Below are positions 56,141 to 64,000 of a stretch of 64,000 nucleotides of DNA, in pieces. Each line of letters starts with the position of its first letter. The first letter of the stretch is position 1. Position numbers and translations under genes: made by a program. The stretch spans positions 1,426,001-1,490,000 of the forward strand of contig NZ_JQMP01000003.1 of the NCBI RefSeq assembly GCF_000744775.1, read 5' to 3'. The notes beneath the pieces were generated by a model that saw nothing but the letters and a program-made list of their open reading frames with translations, had not been told where the DNA came from and searched no databases. The stretch is from Thermorudis peleae (GTDB lineage Bacteria; Chloroflexota; Chloroflexia; Thermomicrobiales; Thermomicrobiaceae).

Positions 56141-56505
56141 TACGGACAGATATTCTGATTGAGCCGGAAGAAGTTCGTGATACCACACCGCCGCTCGAGG
56201 GCAACCAGCCGCTCGTAGTGCGGACTATAGGTCTGCTGCACTCGCTCATCCCCTTCCCCGCTCATGAAATTGACATAGGTGCCACGTTCGTTGGCCTGCA
56301 GAGCCCCGGATCAGCGGCGCAGCCTCGACTGGCTGCGCTCATCCTCCACCGGAACCGTCCAGATCGCCAAGATGTCATAAAGATGATAGATAGGTTGGAT
56401 GGACGAACGCACTTGACGCCAGAACGACACGCACAATCGCGCCCCTTGGTGATGCATATGGATCATCGACAGCGGTGTCGGGCAGTAGTTGCCGTAGTAC
56501 ACCAC
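56141..56505 (-). pseudogene. Decayed 3' end of a berberine-bridge-type FAD-linked oxidase
   Basis: Reading the minus strand in one frame with one internal stop gives the C-terminal part of a BBE-family FAD oxidoreductase: YDILAIWTVPVEDER, then after a TGA ALQANERGTYVNFMSGEG, PHYERLVALERRCGITNFF and RLNQNICP, ending at a normal stop. The YVNF...RLVAL...FRLNQNI string is the BBE-domain signature. The FAD-binding N-terminal domain and upstream region are missing, and the start is not identifiable. Only about 120 codons remain, so this is a remnant. Confidence 0.75.
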
Positions 56506-56631
56506 AATTTACTAGCAGCGCGATGAGGCAACTAATGAAGCCAGAACGCCAGTCGTGGGACAGACCCAGCGGATAGGCTCCGGGCATCTGCCCCCAATTC
56601 TCGGTATAAGAGCCATAGCCTATCCGGAATC

Positions 56632-56660
56632 TTGACAAACGAAACCACATATGTTACGCT
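56632..56660 (+). promoter_or_regulatory. Promoter of the polyol uptake/catabolism operon
   Basis: Consensus TTGACA (56632-56637), 17 bases, TACGCT (56655-56660), 53 bases before the ABC ATPase start. The leader contains short repeated elements (AAAGTGA at 56664 and 56686) that could be regulator sites. GAGGG lies 9 bases before the ATG. Confidence 0.65.
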
Positions 56661-56712
56661 TTGAAAGTGAAAACGGCGATCTCCACTAAAGTGATAACTG
56701 AGGGTTTATCAA

Positions 56713-57495
56713 ATGGCTGAAGGGGTTACTAGAGATAATAACGTGTTAATCGAAATGCGAGGCATCTGTAAGCGTTTCGGAGCGGTTACTGCTCTTGATC
56801 ATGTCAATTTAACGTTACGCTCTGGAGAAGTACTCGGCCTTGTCGGTGATAACGGAGCGGGGAAATCAACATTAATGAAAATTTTAAGCGGTGCATATCA
56901 GCCAGACGCCGGCCAGATACTGTGGCAAGGAAAACCTGTCCGGTTCGCGAACCCGCAGGACGCACGCAATATAGGCATTGAAATGGTATACCAAGATTTA
57001 GGATTAGCCGATAATTTATCGGTGGTCGAAAATATTTTTCTTGGACGTGAAATTACCAAAACGTATATAAAAGGCATTATTCGCTTCGTTGATTTCCGCG
57101 CCATGGCAGCTAAGACCCACGCTCATCTTAACCAATTACAAATTAATATTCCTGACATCTGGCAAAGAATAGAGCTACTTTCAGGAGGGCAAAGACAGGC
57201 AGTAGCCATTGCACGAGCTACGGTCTTTAGGGCACGTGTCGTTATTATGGATGAGCCAACAGCTGCCCTTGCAATTAAGGAGGTCCACAAAGTGCTCAAC
57301 TTAGTCCGATCTCTCAAAGATCATGGAGTTGCTGTGATTCTCATCAGCCACCGAATCGACGACATTTTTCAAGTATGCGACCGAGTAATGGCTCTATATC
57401 AGGGGCGCAACTTTGCTGAATCTCCAATTGAATCAGTGCAACCTAATGATGTTATTGGATGGATTATGGGGTTAAGCCATGCAAAGCCAGTATGA
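56713..57495 (+). CDS. Sugar/polyol ABC transporter ATP-binding protein (single NBD)
   Basis: A 260-aa ATPase of the CUT2 group. Walker A is GDNGAGKSTLMK, the signature LLSGGQRQAVAIAR and Walker B VVIMDEPTAAL. Unlike RbsA-type proteins (about 500 aa with two domains) it has one nucleotide-binding domain, as in FrcA, so it should work as a homodimer. It is AT-rich compared with the chromosome to the left. Its end overlaps the permease gene by 17 bases. Inositol, fructose or ribose are possible substrates; the context favours inositol. Confidence 0.92.
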   Translation: MAEGVTRDNNVLIEMRGICKRFGAVTALDHVNLTLRSGEVLGLVGDNGAGKSTLMKILSGAYQPDAGQILWQGKPVRFANPQDARNIGIEMVYQDLGLADNLSVVENIFLGREITKTYIKGIIRFVDFRAMAAKTHAHLNQLQINIPDIWQRIELLSGGQRQAVAIARATVFRARVVIMDEPTAALAIKEVHKVLNLVRSLKDHGVAVILISHRIDDIFQVCDRVMALYQGRNFAESPIESVQPNDVIGWIMGLSHAKPV

Positions 57496-58531
57496 ACCTG
57501 AAGAGTATAGCATGCCCCCGTCAAAACTTAACATAGATTCTCCGCTCCCATGGCGGATTCGGGCTATTGACTTAGCCGAGCGCTTTGGCGTCGCTGCTAT
57601 CGCCCTTCTGATGGCACTCTTCCTTGCTTTGACTCGGCCTGAGACATTTCCAACTTCTGGGAATCTAGCAAATATCGCTCGCCAAACACCCTATATCGCT
57701 GTCTTAGCGCTTGGTGAATTCTTCACTATCCTTACCGCGGGCATCGATCTCTCTATCAGCTCGGTTATGGCGTTGAGCATGGTTACTCTGGCGTTAGCTG
57801 TTCACGCTGGTGTCCCTGTAATCATATGCGTATTCACCCCGCTCTTAATTGGATGTTTATTTGGTCTTCTCAATGGTATTGGATTAACCCGTTTGCGTCT
57901 TCCGCACGCATTTATTATGACACTAGGAACACAATATATTGCGCGGGGGTTGACTAACCTTATATCAGGTGGTGTGCCGATCTCTGGCTTGCCTCCATCT
58001 ATACGCTGGCTTGGTGCGAGCGATATTGAACTTAGCAAAAATCTAGCTATCCCTTGGGCTTTCATTGCTGTCTTGCTACTTTATAGTCTGGTAGGGGTGT
58101 TCTTACACCGAACTGTAACCGGGCGCCGCATCTATGCTGTTGGAGGAAATCCCAAAGCCGCTCGCTATGCCGGTATTGATGTTGATCGTATCCTCGTTAT
58201 TGTCTATACCCTCTCTGGTACGCTCGCTGGATTAGCTGGTCTTATTTTAGCCGGTCGCACTGGTTCAGGGTATCCAAATGCTGGATTAGGTGACGAACTC
58301 TATGCTATTGCTGCTGTCATTATTGGAGGAACTAGCTTTTTCGGAGGTCGCGGCAACCTTCTAGGCGTATTTGCAGGGGTCATTATTATCGGTCTATTGC
58401 GAAATGGACTAAATCTCTTTAATGTTAGTGTTTTCTGGCAACAAGTTTTAATAGGAGTCATAGTGATTACGGTCGTCTATGGAGATGTTTTGCGCCAACA
58501 AATCGCACAACGTTTCCAGCGAGGACAATAA
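57479..58531 (+). CDS. Sugar/polyol ABC transporter permease (RbsC/FrcC type)
   Basis: A 350-aa permease with eight to ten hydrophobic segments and the CUT2 signatures LAVLALGEFFTILTAGIDLS-like stretch near residue 75 and AIAAVIIGGTSFFGGRG near 275. A short polar N-terminus of about 25 residues precedes the first segment. Starts at ATG 57479 (overlapping the ATPase gene) or ATG 57512 are possible. It is AT-rich like its neighbours and belongs to the same transcription unit. Confidence 0.9.
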   Translation: MQSQYEPEEYSMPPSKLNIDSPLPWRIRAIDLAERFGVAAIALLMALFLALTRPETFPTSGNLANIARQTPYIAVLALGEFFTILTAGIDLSISSVMALSMVTLALAVHAGVPVIICVFTPLLIGCLFGLLNGIGLTRLRLPHAFIMTLGTQYIARGLTNLISGGVPISGLPPSIRWLGASDIELSKNLAIPWAFIAVLLLYSLVGVFLHRTVTGRRIYAVGGNPKAARYAGIDVDRILVIVYTLSGTLAGLAGLILAGRTGSGYPNAGLGDELYAIAAVIIGGTSFFGGRGNLLGVFAGVIIIGLLRNGLNLFNVSVFWQQVLIGVIVITVVYGDVLRQQIAQRFQRGQ

Positions 58532-58603
58532 AAGATGATCTAGGCACATAGATCAATGGCGATGGAGGTGTACGGTGTTAAGCAGTAGAGAGGAGGGACT
58601 GCC

Positions 58604-59671
58604 ATGCAGCAAAGCCTAAAGTCACTTATCTTGGGTACGGCCTTAGCTATCCTTGTTGTAGCCTGTGGCTCTCAAGGGGGGGCGACTCCCACAACGGCCG
58701 GGGGAGTCAGTGGTAATACCCCGACTGCCGCTCTAACTCCTACTCAGGGGACTGTTCAAACCGCTTCGCCAACGCCGGCTCCACAAAACTCTCCTACGGC
58801 GAGCAGCACTACAGTTGGCAAAGTTAAAATTCTGCTAAGCATGAAGGGTCCGGGCGGCGGCAATCCATTCTGGGCTGCAGTGGAACAAGGAGCGCGTGAC
58901 GCAGCAAAAACAAATGGAGTTGATCTTGTCGTTCTCGCTCCGCCTAACGAAACTGATGTTCAGACCCAAATCAGTCAAATTGAGGACCAAATCACTGCTG
59001 GAGTTCAAGCGATTGTTGTCGCGCCGACTGATCCACAAGCGTTGAATCCCACCCTCGATAAGGCTAAGGCGAAGGGAATTCCTGTCCTCTTCGTTGATAC
59101 AGATGCTCCATGGCCGGGAAAGATTACCTTTATCGGAACGGACAACAAAGCAGGTGGCCAATTAGCTGGCCAATATATCTGTCAACATCTGTCGAAATCT
59201 AAAAAAGTTGCTATTATAACTGGCGTTATGACGCAACAAACACATATTGATCGCGATAGTGGGGCTAAAGCCGCATTGCAAGCCTGTGGAGCGAAAATTG
59301 TTGCAGAGTTGCCAGCGGATTCAGATCGAGCCAAAGGGCAACAAGTTATGGAAGATATTCTCACGTCCAATCCAGATTTAGAAGCTGTCTTCGCTACGAA
59401 CGATCTTATGGCATTAGGAGCAGCCGAGGCCGCCAAAGCGGCTGGTAAACTACCGGGCATTATTATTGTTGGCTTTGACGCGAATCCTGATGCTGCCAAG
59501 AGCATCCTAGCTGGCGAGATGAGTGCTTCTATCGCACAGAATCCCTACAAGATGGGACAGCTCGGGATTGAAAATGCACTTAAGGCTATTAAGGGCCAGC
59601 CAGTACCACCACGCATCGATACTGGTACCACCTTGGTAACGAAAGACAACGCGCAGCAGTACATCAAATAA
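58604..59671 (+). CDS. Sugar/polyol ABC transporter substrate-binding lipoprotein (RbsB type)
   Basis: A 355-aa Periplasmic_binding_4 protein. The signal peptide ends at a lipobox-like AILVVAC, followed by a Thr/Pro-rich linker to about residue 70. The binding domain begins KVKILLSMKGPGGGNPFW and includes IVVAPTDPQALNP, FVDTDAPWPGKITFIGTDN and VGFDANPDAAKSILAGEMSA. The GAGGAGGGA site precedes the ATG by 7 bases. A small hairpin (58537-58554) lies in the gap after the permease and may set relative expression. The ligand is inferred to be inositol or a related polyol from downstream enzymes. Confidence 0.9.
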   Translation: MQQSLKSLILGTALAILVVACGSQGGATPTTAGGVSGNTPTAALTPTQGTVQTASPTPAPQNSPTASSTTVGKVKILLSMKGPGGGNPFWAAVEQGARDAAKTNGVDLVVLAPPNETDVQTQISQIEDQITAGVQAIVVAPTDPQALNPTLDKAKAKGIPVLFVDTDAPWPGKITFIGTDNKAGGQLAGQYICQHLSKSKKVAIITGVMTQQTHIDRDSGAKAALQACGAKIVAELPADSDRAKGQQVMEDILTSNPDLEAVFATNDLMALGAAEAAKAAGKLPGIIIVGFDANPDAAKSILAGEMSASIAQNPYKMGQLGIENALKAIKGQPVPPRIDTGTTLVTKDNAQQYIK

Positions 59672-59696
59672 AAGCCAATATTTGGAGGAATACCAC

Positions 59697-60734
59697 ATGC
59701 TTCGAATTGGTGTTATTGGTGTTGGAGCAATCGGACAGGGTCATGTTCGACGCCTACATCATCTTGCTCCAGACTTAGTTAAGGTAACAGGTGTAGTTGA
59801 TCTAAGCTCTGATCGCGTTGCGGCACTAACTCGCGAAATACCATCCCTGAGAGCCTTTGAGAGTAGCAATGAGCTTATTGATTCACCAGAGATTGATGCT
59901 GTGGTTATCGCTAGCTGGGGAGCTACCCATGCAGACTTAGCGGTGAGGGCAATTAGCAGGGGGAAACCAGTATTCTGTGAGAAGCCTCTGGCCCCTACCG
60001 TTGCAGACTGCCAACGTATCGTCGAAGCAGAACTCAAGGCAGATCGTCGTCTCGTATGGGTTGGATTCAATCGCAGATACGACAAAGCTTATTTGGAACT
60101 CAAGCAGGCCCTTGATGCACATATAGTGGGAAAACCCTTATTGATCCACTGCAGACATCGCAATCCTGGTGTGCCTTCTCACTATACTGGCGATATGCCT
60201 ATCACCGATACCGCCGTGCATGAGTTCGACCTAGTGCGCTGGTTGTTTGAGTCAGAAGTCAGCGAAGTTAAAGTTTTTCTACCGCCTCGATCGTCCCGAG
60301 CAAAACAGAACCTTGTTCATGATCCAGTGATAATTATTCTTAAGTTATCAAGTGGTGTAGTTGCAGAAATTGAGATCTTTGTTAATTCCTACGGCTACGA
60401 CATTTCTTGCGAAGTTGTAGGAGAAGAAGGTTCGCTTCTCCTAAGAGAGAATCCAAATCTTACCACTAGTAAAGAGGGAAAGGTGACCGGCGCGATTGCT
60501 CAAGGATATGAAGAGCGTTTTGCCGCGTCTTATGAACTTGAGTTGCGTAAGTGGATCGAAAGCCTGCTTACCGGACAACACGAGGGGCCAACTGCATGGG
60601 ATGGCTACATGGCAACACTAGTTGCCGATTATTGCTTAAAATCAATGCAATCAGATGATATGTTAACGATAAAGATCCCCGAGTGTCCTAAGCTATACCG
60701 AAAAGACTTTGAACTAAGGGGTGCAGCGCGATGA
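59697..60734 (+). CDS. Gfo/Idh/MocA family dehydrogenase (inositol 2-dehydrogenase-like)
   Basis: A 345-aa NAD(P)-dependent oxidoreductase. The Rossmann motif [16 protein letters not shown] is followed by the family EKP element in CEKPLAP and by [19 protein letters not shown], which contains the active-site His/Asp typical of inositol dehydrogenases. The ATG at 59697 has GGAGG 9 bases upstream. It would oxidise myo-inositol to scyllo-inosose, the first step before IolE/IolD chemistry. A sugar 3-dehydrogenase acting with ThuA is the alternative. The stop overlaps thuA (ATGA). Confidence 0.85.
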   Translation: MLRIGVIGVGAIGQGHVRRLHHLAPDLVKVTGVVDLSSDRVAALTREIPSLRAFESSNELIDSPEIDAVVIASWGATHADLAVRAISRGKPVFCEKPLAPTVADCQRIVEAELKADRRLVWVGFNRRYDKAYLELKQALDAHIVGKPLLIHCRHRNPGVPSHYTGDMPITDTAVHEFDLVRWLFESEVSEVKVFLPPRSSRAKQNLVHDPVIIILKLSSGVVAEIEIFVNSYGYDISCEVVGEEGSLLLRENPNLTTSKEGKVTGAIAQGYEERFAASYELELRKWIESLLTGQHEGPTAWDGYMATLVADYCLKSMQSDDMLTIKIPECPKLYRKDFELRGAAR

Positions 60735-61483
60735 CGGTGAAGCCGGTGCGGGTGACGATCTGGAACGAATACCGGCACGAGCGACAGGATCCCGCGGTGC
60801 GTGCCCACTATCCGGCAGGCATCCACGCGGTGCTGGCCGCAGCCCTGGAGGCGGCTGGCTGCACGGTGCGCGTGGCCACGCTGGACGAGCCGGAGCACGG
60901 GCTGGACGCGGCCACGCTGGCGGCGACCGACGTGCTGGTCTGGTGGGGCCACCTGGCACACGAGGCCGTCGCCGACACCGTCGTCGACCGGGTGCAGCAG
61001 CGTGTGCTCGATGGCATGGGACTGGTGGTGCTGCACTCCGCCCACGAGTCGAAGATCTTCCGGCGGCTGATGGGCACGACCTGCAAGGTGATGTGGCGCG
61101 AGCGTGGGGAACGGGAGCGGGTGTGGGTGGTGCAGCCGGCCCACCCGGTCGCGGCTGGGTTGCCGGAATACTTCGAGCTGCCGCAGTCGGAGATGTATGG
61201 CGAGCCGACGGACATCCCGGCGCCCGACGAGCTCGTCTTCATCAGCTGGTTCCAGGGGGGCGAAGTCTTTCGCAGCGGTGGCGCCTACACCCGCGGCCGG
61301 GGCCGGATCTTCTACTTCAGCCCGGGCCATGAGACCTTCCCGATCTACCATCACCCGCTCGTCCAGCGGGTCATCGTCAACGCGGTGCGCTGGGCAGCCC
61401 CCAACGACTTCTCGGGGGCGCCGGTGGCCGGTATTCGCCAGGGCGGCGCGCACCGGCCGGACCCGCTGGAGCCGCTGGACTAA
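60731..61483 (+). CDS. thuA: ThuA-domain protein
   Basis: A 250-aa protein of the ThuA (trehalose utilisation) family, a class I glutamine amidotransferase-like fold without the catalytic Cys. Motifs include [45 protein letters not shown] and [17 protein letters not shown]. ThuA-like proteins act with ThuB-type Idh dehydrogenases in 3-keto-disaccharide metabolism, so it may extend the dehydrogenase's substrate range. Base composition jumps here to very GC-rich although the gene overlaps the AT-rich dehydrogenase gene by 4 bases. Confidence 0.88.
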   Translation: MTVKPVRVTIWNEYRHERQDPAVRAHYPAGIHAVLAAALEAAGCTVRVATLDEPEHGLDAATLAATDVLVWWGHLAHEAVADTVVDRVQQRVLDGMGLVVLHSAHESKIFRRLMGTTCKVMWRERGERERVWVVQPAHPVAAGLPEYFELPQSEMYGEPTDIPAPDELVFISWFQGGEVFRSGGAYTRGRGRIFYFSPGHETFPIYHHPLVQRVIVNAVRWAAPNDFSGAPVAGIRQGGAHRPDPLEPLD

Positions 61484-61501
61484 GGGGAGAGGAGGCCGAC
61501 G

Positions 61502-63382
61502 ATGACGACGCGCCGGCTGACGGTGGCGCAGGCCCTGGTGCACTTCCTGGCAGCGCAGTATAGCGAGCGCGATGGCGTGCGCCAGCGATTGATCCGCGGG
61601 GTCTGGGCCATTTTCGGGCATGGCAACGTAGCCGGGCTGGGGCAGGCGCTGGCCGAATACGGGACGAGGCTTGGGTTGCCGACCTATCGCCCGCAGCACG
61701 AGCAAGCGATGGTGCACGCCGCGGCCGCCTTTGCCCGCCACACTGAACGGCTGAGTACGTTTGCCTGCACCGCCTCGATCGGGCCAGGCTCGACGAACAT
61801 GCTCACCGCAGCCGCGGGGGCAACGATCAACCGGCTGCCGGTGCTGCTCTTGCCAGCCGATGCCTTCGCTAACCGGGTACCTGATCCTGTGCTTCAGCAA
61901 CTCGAGCACCCACTGGAGCGCGACGTCAGCGTCAACGATGCGTTTCGCCCGCTCTCGCGCTTCTTTGCCCGGATCACCCGGCCGGAGCAGATGCTGGACG
62001 TCCTGCCGGAGGCGATGCGGGTGCTGACGGATCCGGCCGAGACCGGGGCGGTGACGGTGGCCTTGCCGCAGGATGTGCAGGCCGAAGCCTATGACTGGCC
62101 AGTCGCCTTCCTGGCCGAGCGGGTCTGGCCGATCCGCCGGCCGGTGCCGGATCCGGCAGCGGTCGCCGTGGCGGCACAGCTGCTGCGGCAGGCGGAGCGG
62201 CCGCTGGTGATTGTGGGCGGAGGAGCACGCTACAGTGCGGCGGGGGAGGCCCTGGCCGCGCTGGCCAGCCGCTTTGGCCTGCCGGTTGCCGAGACACAGG
62301 CGGGCAAAGGGGTGTTGAGCTGGCAGCATCCGTGGAACGTGGGGCCGATCGGGGTCAACGGCGGGCTGGCGGCTAACCGGCTGGCACGGCAGGCTGACCT
62401 CATTCTGGCGGTCGGCACACGGCTGACCGATTTCACCACGGCGTCCAAGACGGCCTTCCAGCATCCTGCGGTGCGGGTCATCGGGCTGAACATTAACGCG
62501 GCCGATGCGGCCAAACTGGGCGGGGTGGCGCTGGTGGGCGATGCCCGGCAGGGGATAGAGGCCTTGGCGGCGGCGCTCAGCGACTGGCCGGGCACGGCTG
62601 CGCCCTACCGGGCCGAGGTGGCGCAGTTGCGGACCGAGTGGGACGCGTGGGTCGCGGCGTGGCGCACGCCGCCCGCAGCAGCCGGGCCACGACTCCGCCA
62701 GGCGGCAGTGCTGGGAGTGCTCAACACGGTCGTCGGCGGGCGGGCGACGGTGATCAATGCGGCGGGGAGCATGCCGGGGGACCTGGTGCGGCTCTGGCGT
62801 GCGGAGGAGCCCGCCGCCTACCACGTCGAGTATGGCTACTCGTGCATGGGCTATGAGCTGCCGGCAGGGATTGGGGTGAAGCTGGCCGAGCCAGACCGGG
62901 ACGTGGTGGTGCTGGTGGGCGATGGGAGCTACCTCATGGCCAGCGCGGAGTTAGTCACCGCCGTGGCCGAGGGGCTTGACCTCACCGTGGTGCTGGTGGA
63001 CAATGGCGGGTTTGGCTCGATCCACGGGTTACAGCAGGCGGTGGGCTCGCCGCCGTTCGGGAACTTATTGCGGGCGCGGAATCCGGCGACCGGGCAACTG
63101 GATGGGCCGCCGATCGTCGTTGACTACGTCCAGCATGCGGCGGCGATGGGAGCACGGGCCTGGGCTGTGACGAGCTACGAGGAACTGGCGGCGCGGCTAG
63201 CGGAGGCACAGCGGCTGCCGGGGGTGAAGGTGCTGGTTGTGCCGGTTGATCCAGACGACCGGCTGCCGGGCTGTGAGAGCTGGTGGGACGTGCCGGTTGC
63301 CGCAGTCTCGGAGCAGCCGGCGGTGCAGGCCGCCCGCCAGGCCTATGAGCAGGCCCGGCAGCAGCAACGGTGGTTCGGCTAA
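61502..63382 (+). CDS. iolD: 3D-(3,5/4)-trihydroxycyclohexane-1,2-dione hydrolase
   Basis: A 626-aa ThDP-dependent enzyme that hydrolyses the C-C ring bond of trihydroxycyclohexane-1,2-dione in inositol breakdown, giving 5-deoxy-glucuronate. It has the catalytic Glu in RPQHEQAMVHAAAAFARHT, STFACTASIGPGSTNM, and the ThDP/Mg motif GDGSYLMASAELVTAVAEG to VLVDNGGFGSIHG. Its length agrees with Bacillus IolD. A GGAGAGGAGG site precedes the ATG. It is very GC-rich, like thuA, and contrasts with genes on both sides. This is the best evidence that the operon handles inositols. Confidence 0.92.
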   Translation: MTTRRLTVAQALVHFLAAQYSERDGVRQRLIRGVWAIFGHGNVAGLGQALAEYGTRLGLPTYRPQHEQAMVHAAAAFARHTERLSTFACTASIGPGSTNMLTAAAGATINRLPVLLLPADAFANRVPDPVLQQLEHPLERDVSVNDAFRPLSRFFARITRPEQMLDVLPEAMRVLTDPAETGAVTVALPQDVQAEAYDWPVAFLAERVWPIRRPVPDPAAVAVAAQLLRQAERPLVIVGGGARYSAAGEALAALASRFGLPVAETQAGKGVLSWQHPWNVGPIGVNGGLAANRLARQADLILAVGTRLTDFTTASKTAFQHPAVRVIGLNINAADAAKLGGVALVGDARQGIEALAAALSDWPGTAAPYRAEVAQLRTEWDAWVAAWRTPPAAAGPRLRQAAVLGVLNTVVGGRATVINAAGSMPGDLVRLWRAEEPAAYHVEYGYSCMGYELPAGIGVKLAEPDRDVVVLVGDGSYLMASAELVTAVAEGLDLTVVLVDNGGFGSIHGLQQAVGSPPFGNLLRARNPATGQLDGPPIVVDYVQHAAAMGARAWAVTSYEELAARLAEAQRLPGVKVLVVPVDPDDRLPGCESWWDVPVAAVSEQPAVQAARQAYEQARQQQRWFG

Positions 63383-63398
63383 ATGAGGAGTAATGTAG

Positions 63399-64000
63399 AT
63401 GGAGCGGCTGCGCTTCGGCAATGCACCCTGCTCGTGGGGCATTATCGAAGGGATATCGGGGGATCGACTCCCGTATTACCAGATGCTCGATGAACTTGTC
63501 GAGGCTGGTTATGAGGGAACAGAACTGGGAGATTACGGCTATCTCCCGACTGACCCAGAGGTTCTTAGAGCAGAGCTGGACCGACGCGGATTAACGCTCC
63601 TGGGTGCTTTTGTCATGGTAGCCTTGACTAATCCTCATGCTCATCGTGAGGGGATACAACAAGCTGTACGCACCGCCACACTTCTTGCACAGGTTGCTGA
63701 TATCGGCGACCCACACTGGCGACCACTGCTGATTCTATCTGACGCACACAGCTTTGCACCGGTTCGCCTTACCTACGCTGGCCGAATACGCCCAGAGATG
63801 AGCCTCACGAAAGAGGAATGGAATATTGTCACCCAAGGAATCAAACAGATTGTCCAGGCGGTTCGAGAGACCACTGGCATTGAAACTGTATTTCATCCCC
63901 ACTGTGCCAGCTACGTTGAGACCCCGGACGAGATTGCGCAAGTGCTTGGGCGTACAGAAATTGGGCTTGTGTTTGACACGGGACATTACTTCTATGGCAG
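63399..64000 (+). CDS. TIM-barrel inosose dehydratase/isomerase-like protein (IolE/IolI type), 3' end outside window
   Basis: The frame is open from ATG 63399 to the window end (200 codons), with GAGGAG 8 bases upstream. The product starts MERLRFGNAPCSWG and contains VEAGYEGTELGDYGYLPTDP, GAFVMVALTNP and TVFHPHCASYVETPDE, and runs to LGLVFDTGHYFYG-like sequence (IGLVFDTGHYFYG). The NAPCSWG start and the Glu/His/Asp metal positions are typical of IolE 2-keto-myo-inositol dehydratases and IolI isomerases. It supplies the step between the dehydrogenase and IolD. Composition is again moderate, unlike iolD. Confidence 0.85.
   Translation, partial: MERLRFGNAPCSWGIIEGISGDRLPYYQMLDELVEAGYEGTELGDYGYLPTDPEVLRAELDRRGLTLLGAFVMVALTNPHAHREGIQQAVRTATLLAQVADIGDPHWRPLLILSDAHSFAPVRLTYAGRIRPEMSLTKEEWNIVTQGIKQIVQAVRETTGIETVFHPHCASYVETPDEIAQVLGRTEIGLVFDTGHYFYG

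Larger units (their letters stand above)
53327..64000. mobile_element. Genomic island integrated at selC (left part, runs off window)
   Basis: Directly after the tRNA-Sec CCA come an integrase gene reading towards the tRNA, a toxin-antitoxin pair, decayed gene fragments and a catabolic operon. Base composition in this stretch swings strongly, from very GC-rich (integrase, toxin-antitoxin, thuA-iolD) to AT-rich (ABC genes, dehydrogenase). This is the normal anatomy of an island inserted at a tRNA 3' end. I found no second copy of the tRNA 3' sequence downstream within the window, so the right boundary is not defined, and the catabolic operon may prove to be outside the element. Confidence 0.6.

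Noticed and set aside
55924-56526. A 200-codon plus-strand frame
   Set aside because: It lies opposite the BBE-oxidase remnant, which gives a recognisable protein on the minus strand; the plus-strand translation has no family features.
60629-62824. A 731-codon open frame on the minus strand across thuA and iolD
   Set aside because: It is antisense to two well-recognised genes in very GC-rich DNA; its translation is Arg/Pro/His-rich and has no family pattern.
1-64000. CRISPR array
   Set aside because: No regularly spaced repeats of 20-40 bases were seen; the only short tandem repeat is two copies at 42,335-42,365.
54570-64000. Right attachment site of the island
   Set aside because: I looked for a second copy of the tRNA-Sec 3' end and found none in the window, so no boundary is claimed.

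Overview
The window is a densely coding bacterial chromosome segment. Most of it (about 1-52,800) has one fairly uniform composition, roughly high-50s percent GC by eye. The gene set points to a Chloroflexota-type bacterium, most likely Thermomicrobia-like: an MglA/roadblock GTPase module, NurA with a HAS-barrel partner, a VanW/G5 surface protein, AccD fused to AccA, twin-arginine sugar-binding lipoproteins and a selenocysteine tRNA. This placement is inference from gene content; no marker phylogeny was run.

Layout. 1-8,254: a co-directional exopolysaccharide cluster with two O-antigen-ligase-like polymerases, a UDP-glucuronate decarboxylase-like SDR, a UPF0104 membrane protein, a GT4 glycosyltransferase and a Wzx-like flippase. 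8,251-10,087 (minus): a beta-propeller lipoprotein and an M23 peptidase. 10,171-18,445: housekeeping genes holA, rpsT (minus), murJ, lepA, a tetrapyrrole-methylase/MazG fusion and aspS. 18,458-20,443 (minus): a Rieske protein with a large unassigned helical extension, preceded by a 55-residue basic ORF. 20,523-22,865: a tRNA-Leu/Val/Phe operon, a DUF2090 aldolase-like gene and tRNA-Gln. 22,974-29,194: hflX, roadblock, purM, roadblock, mglA, a Ppx-type HD protein and purH. 29,191-34,590 (minus): a HAS-barrel protein, NurA, a zinc protease and a VanW protein. 34,752-37,562: ridA, tRNA-Val, greA and lysS. 37,559-44,417 (minus): an AI-2E family transporter, a sugar ABC importer without its ATPase, and fused accDA. 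44,536-52,802: an M81-family protein with apparently altered metal motifs, otsB, an MFS transporter, lhgO, ylxP, a J-domain coiled-coil protein, an acetolactate-synthase-like enzyme and a small partner.

At 53,230 there is a selenocysteine tRNA (selC), and 26 bases after its encoded CCA a tyrosine recombinase gene ends. This marks the left edge of an integrated island that runs off the window. The island carries the integrase, a HigB/HigA-like toxin-antitoxin pair, another XRE regulator, decayed DNA that includes the 3' end of a berberine-bridge-type FAD oxidase, and then a polyol (probably inositol) uptake and catabolism operon: single-domain ABC ATPase, permease, binding lipoprotein, Gfo/Idh/MocA dehydrogenase, ThuA, IolD, and the start of an IolE/IolI-like TIM-barrel gene cut by the window end. 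Base composition changes sharply within this gene string: AT-rich ABC and dehydrogenase genes, then very GC-rich thuA-iolD, then intermediate.

No CRISPR array, insertion sequence or rRNA was found. The regions most worth follow-up are the selC island, the Rieske fusion, the NurA/HAS-barrel/zinc-protease operon and the MglA-roadblock-HD module placed among purine genes.
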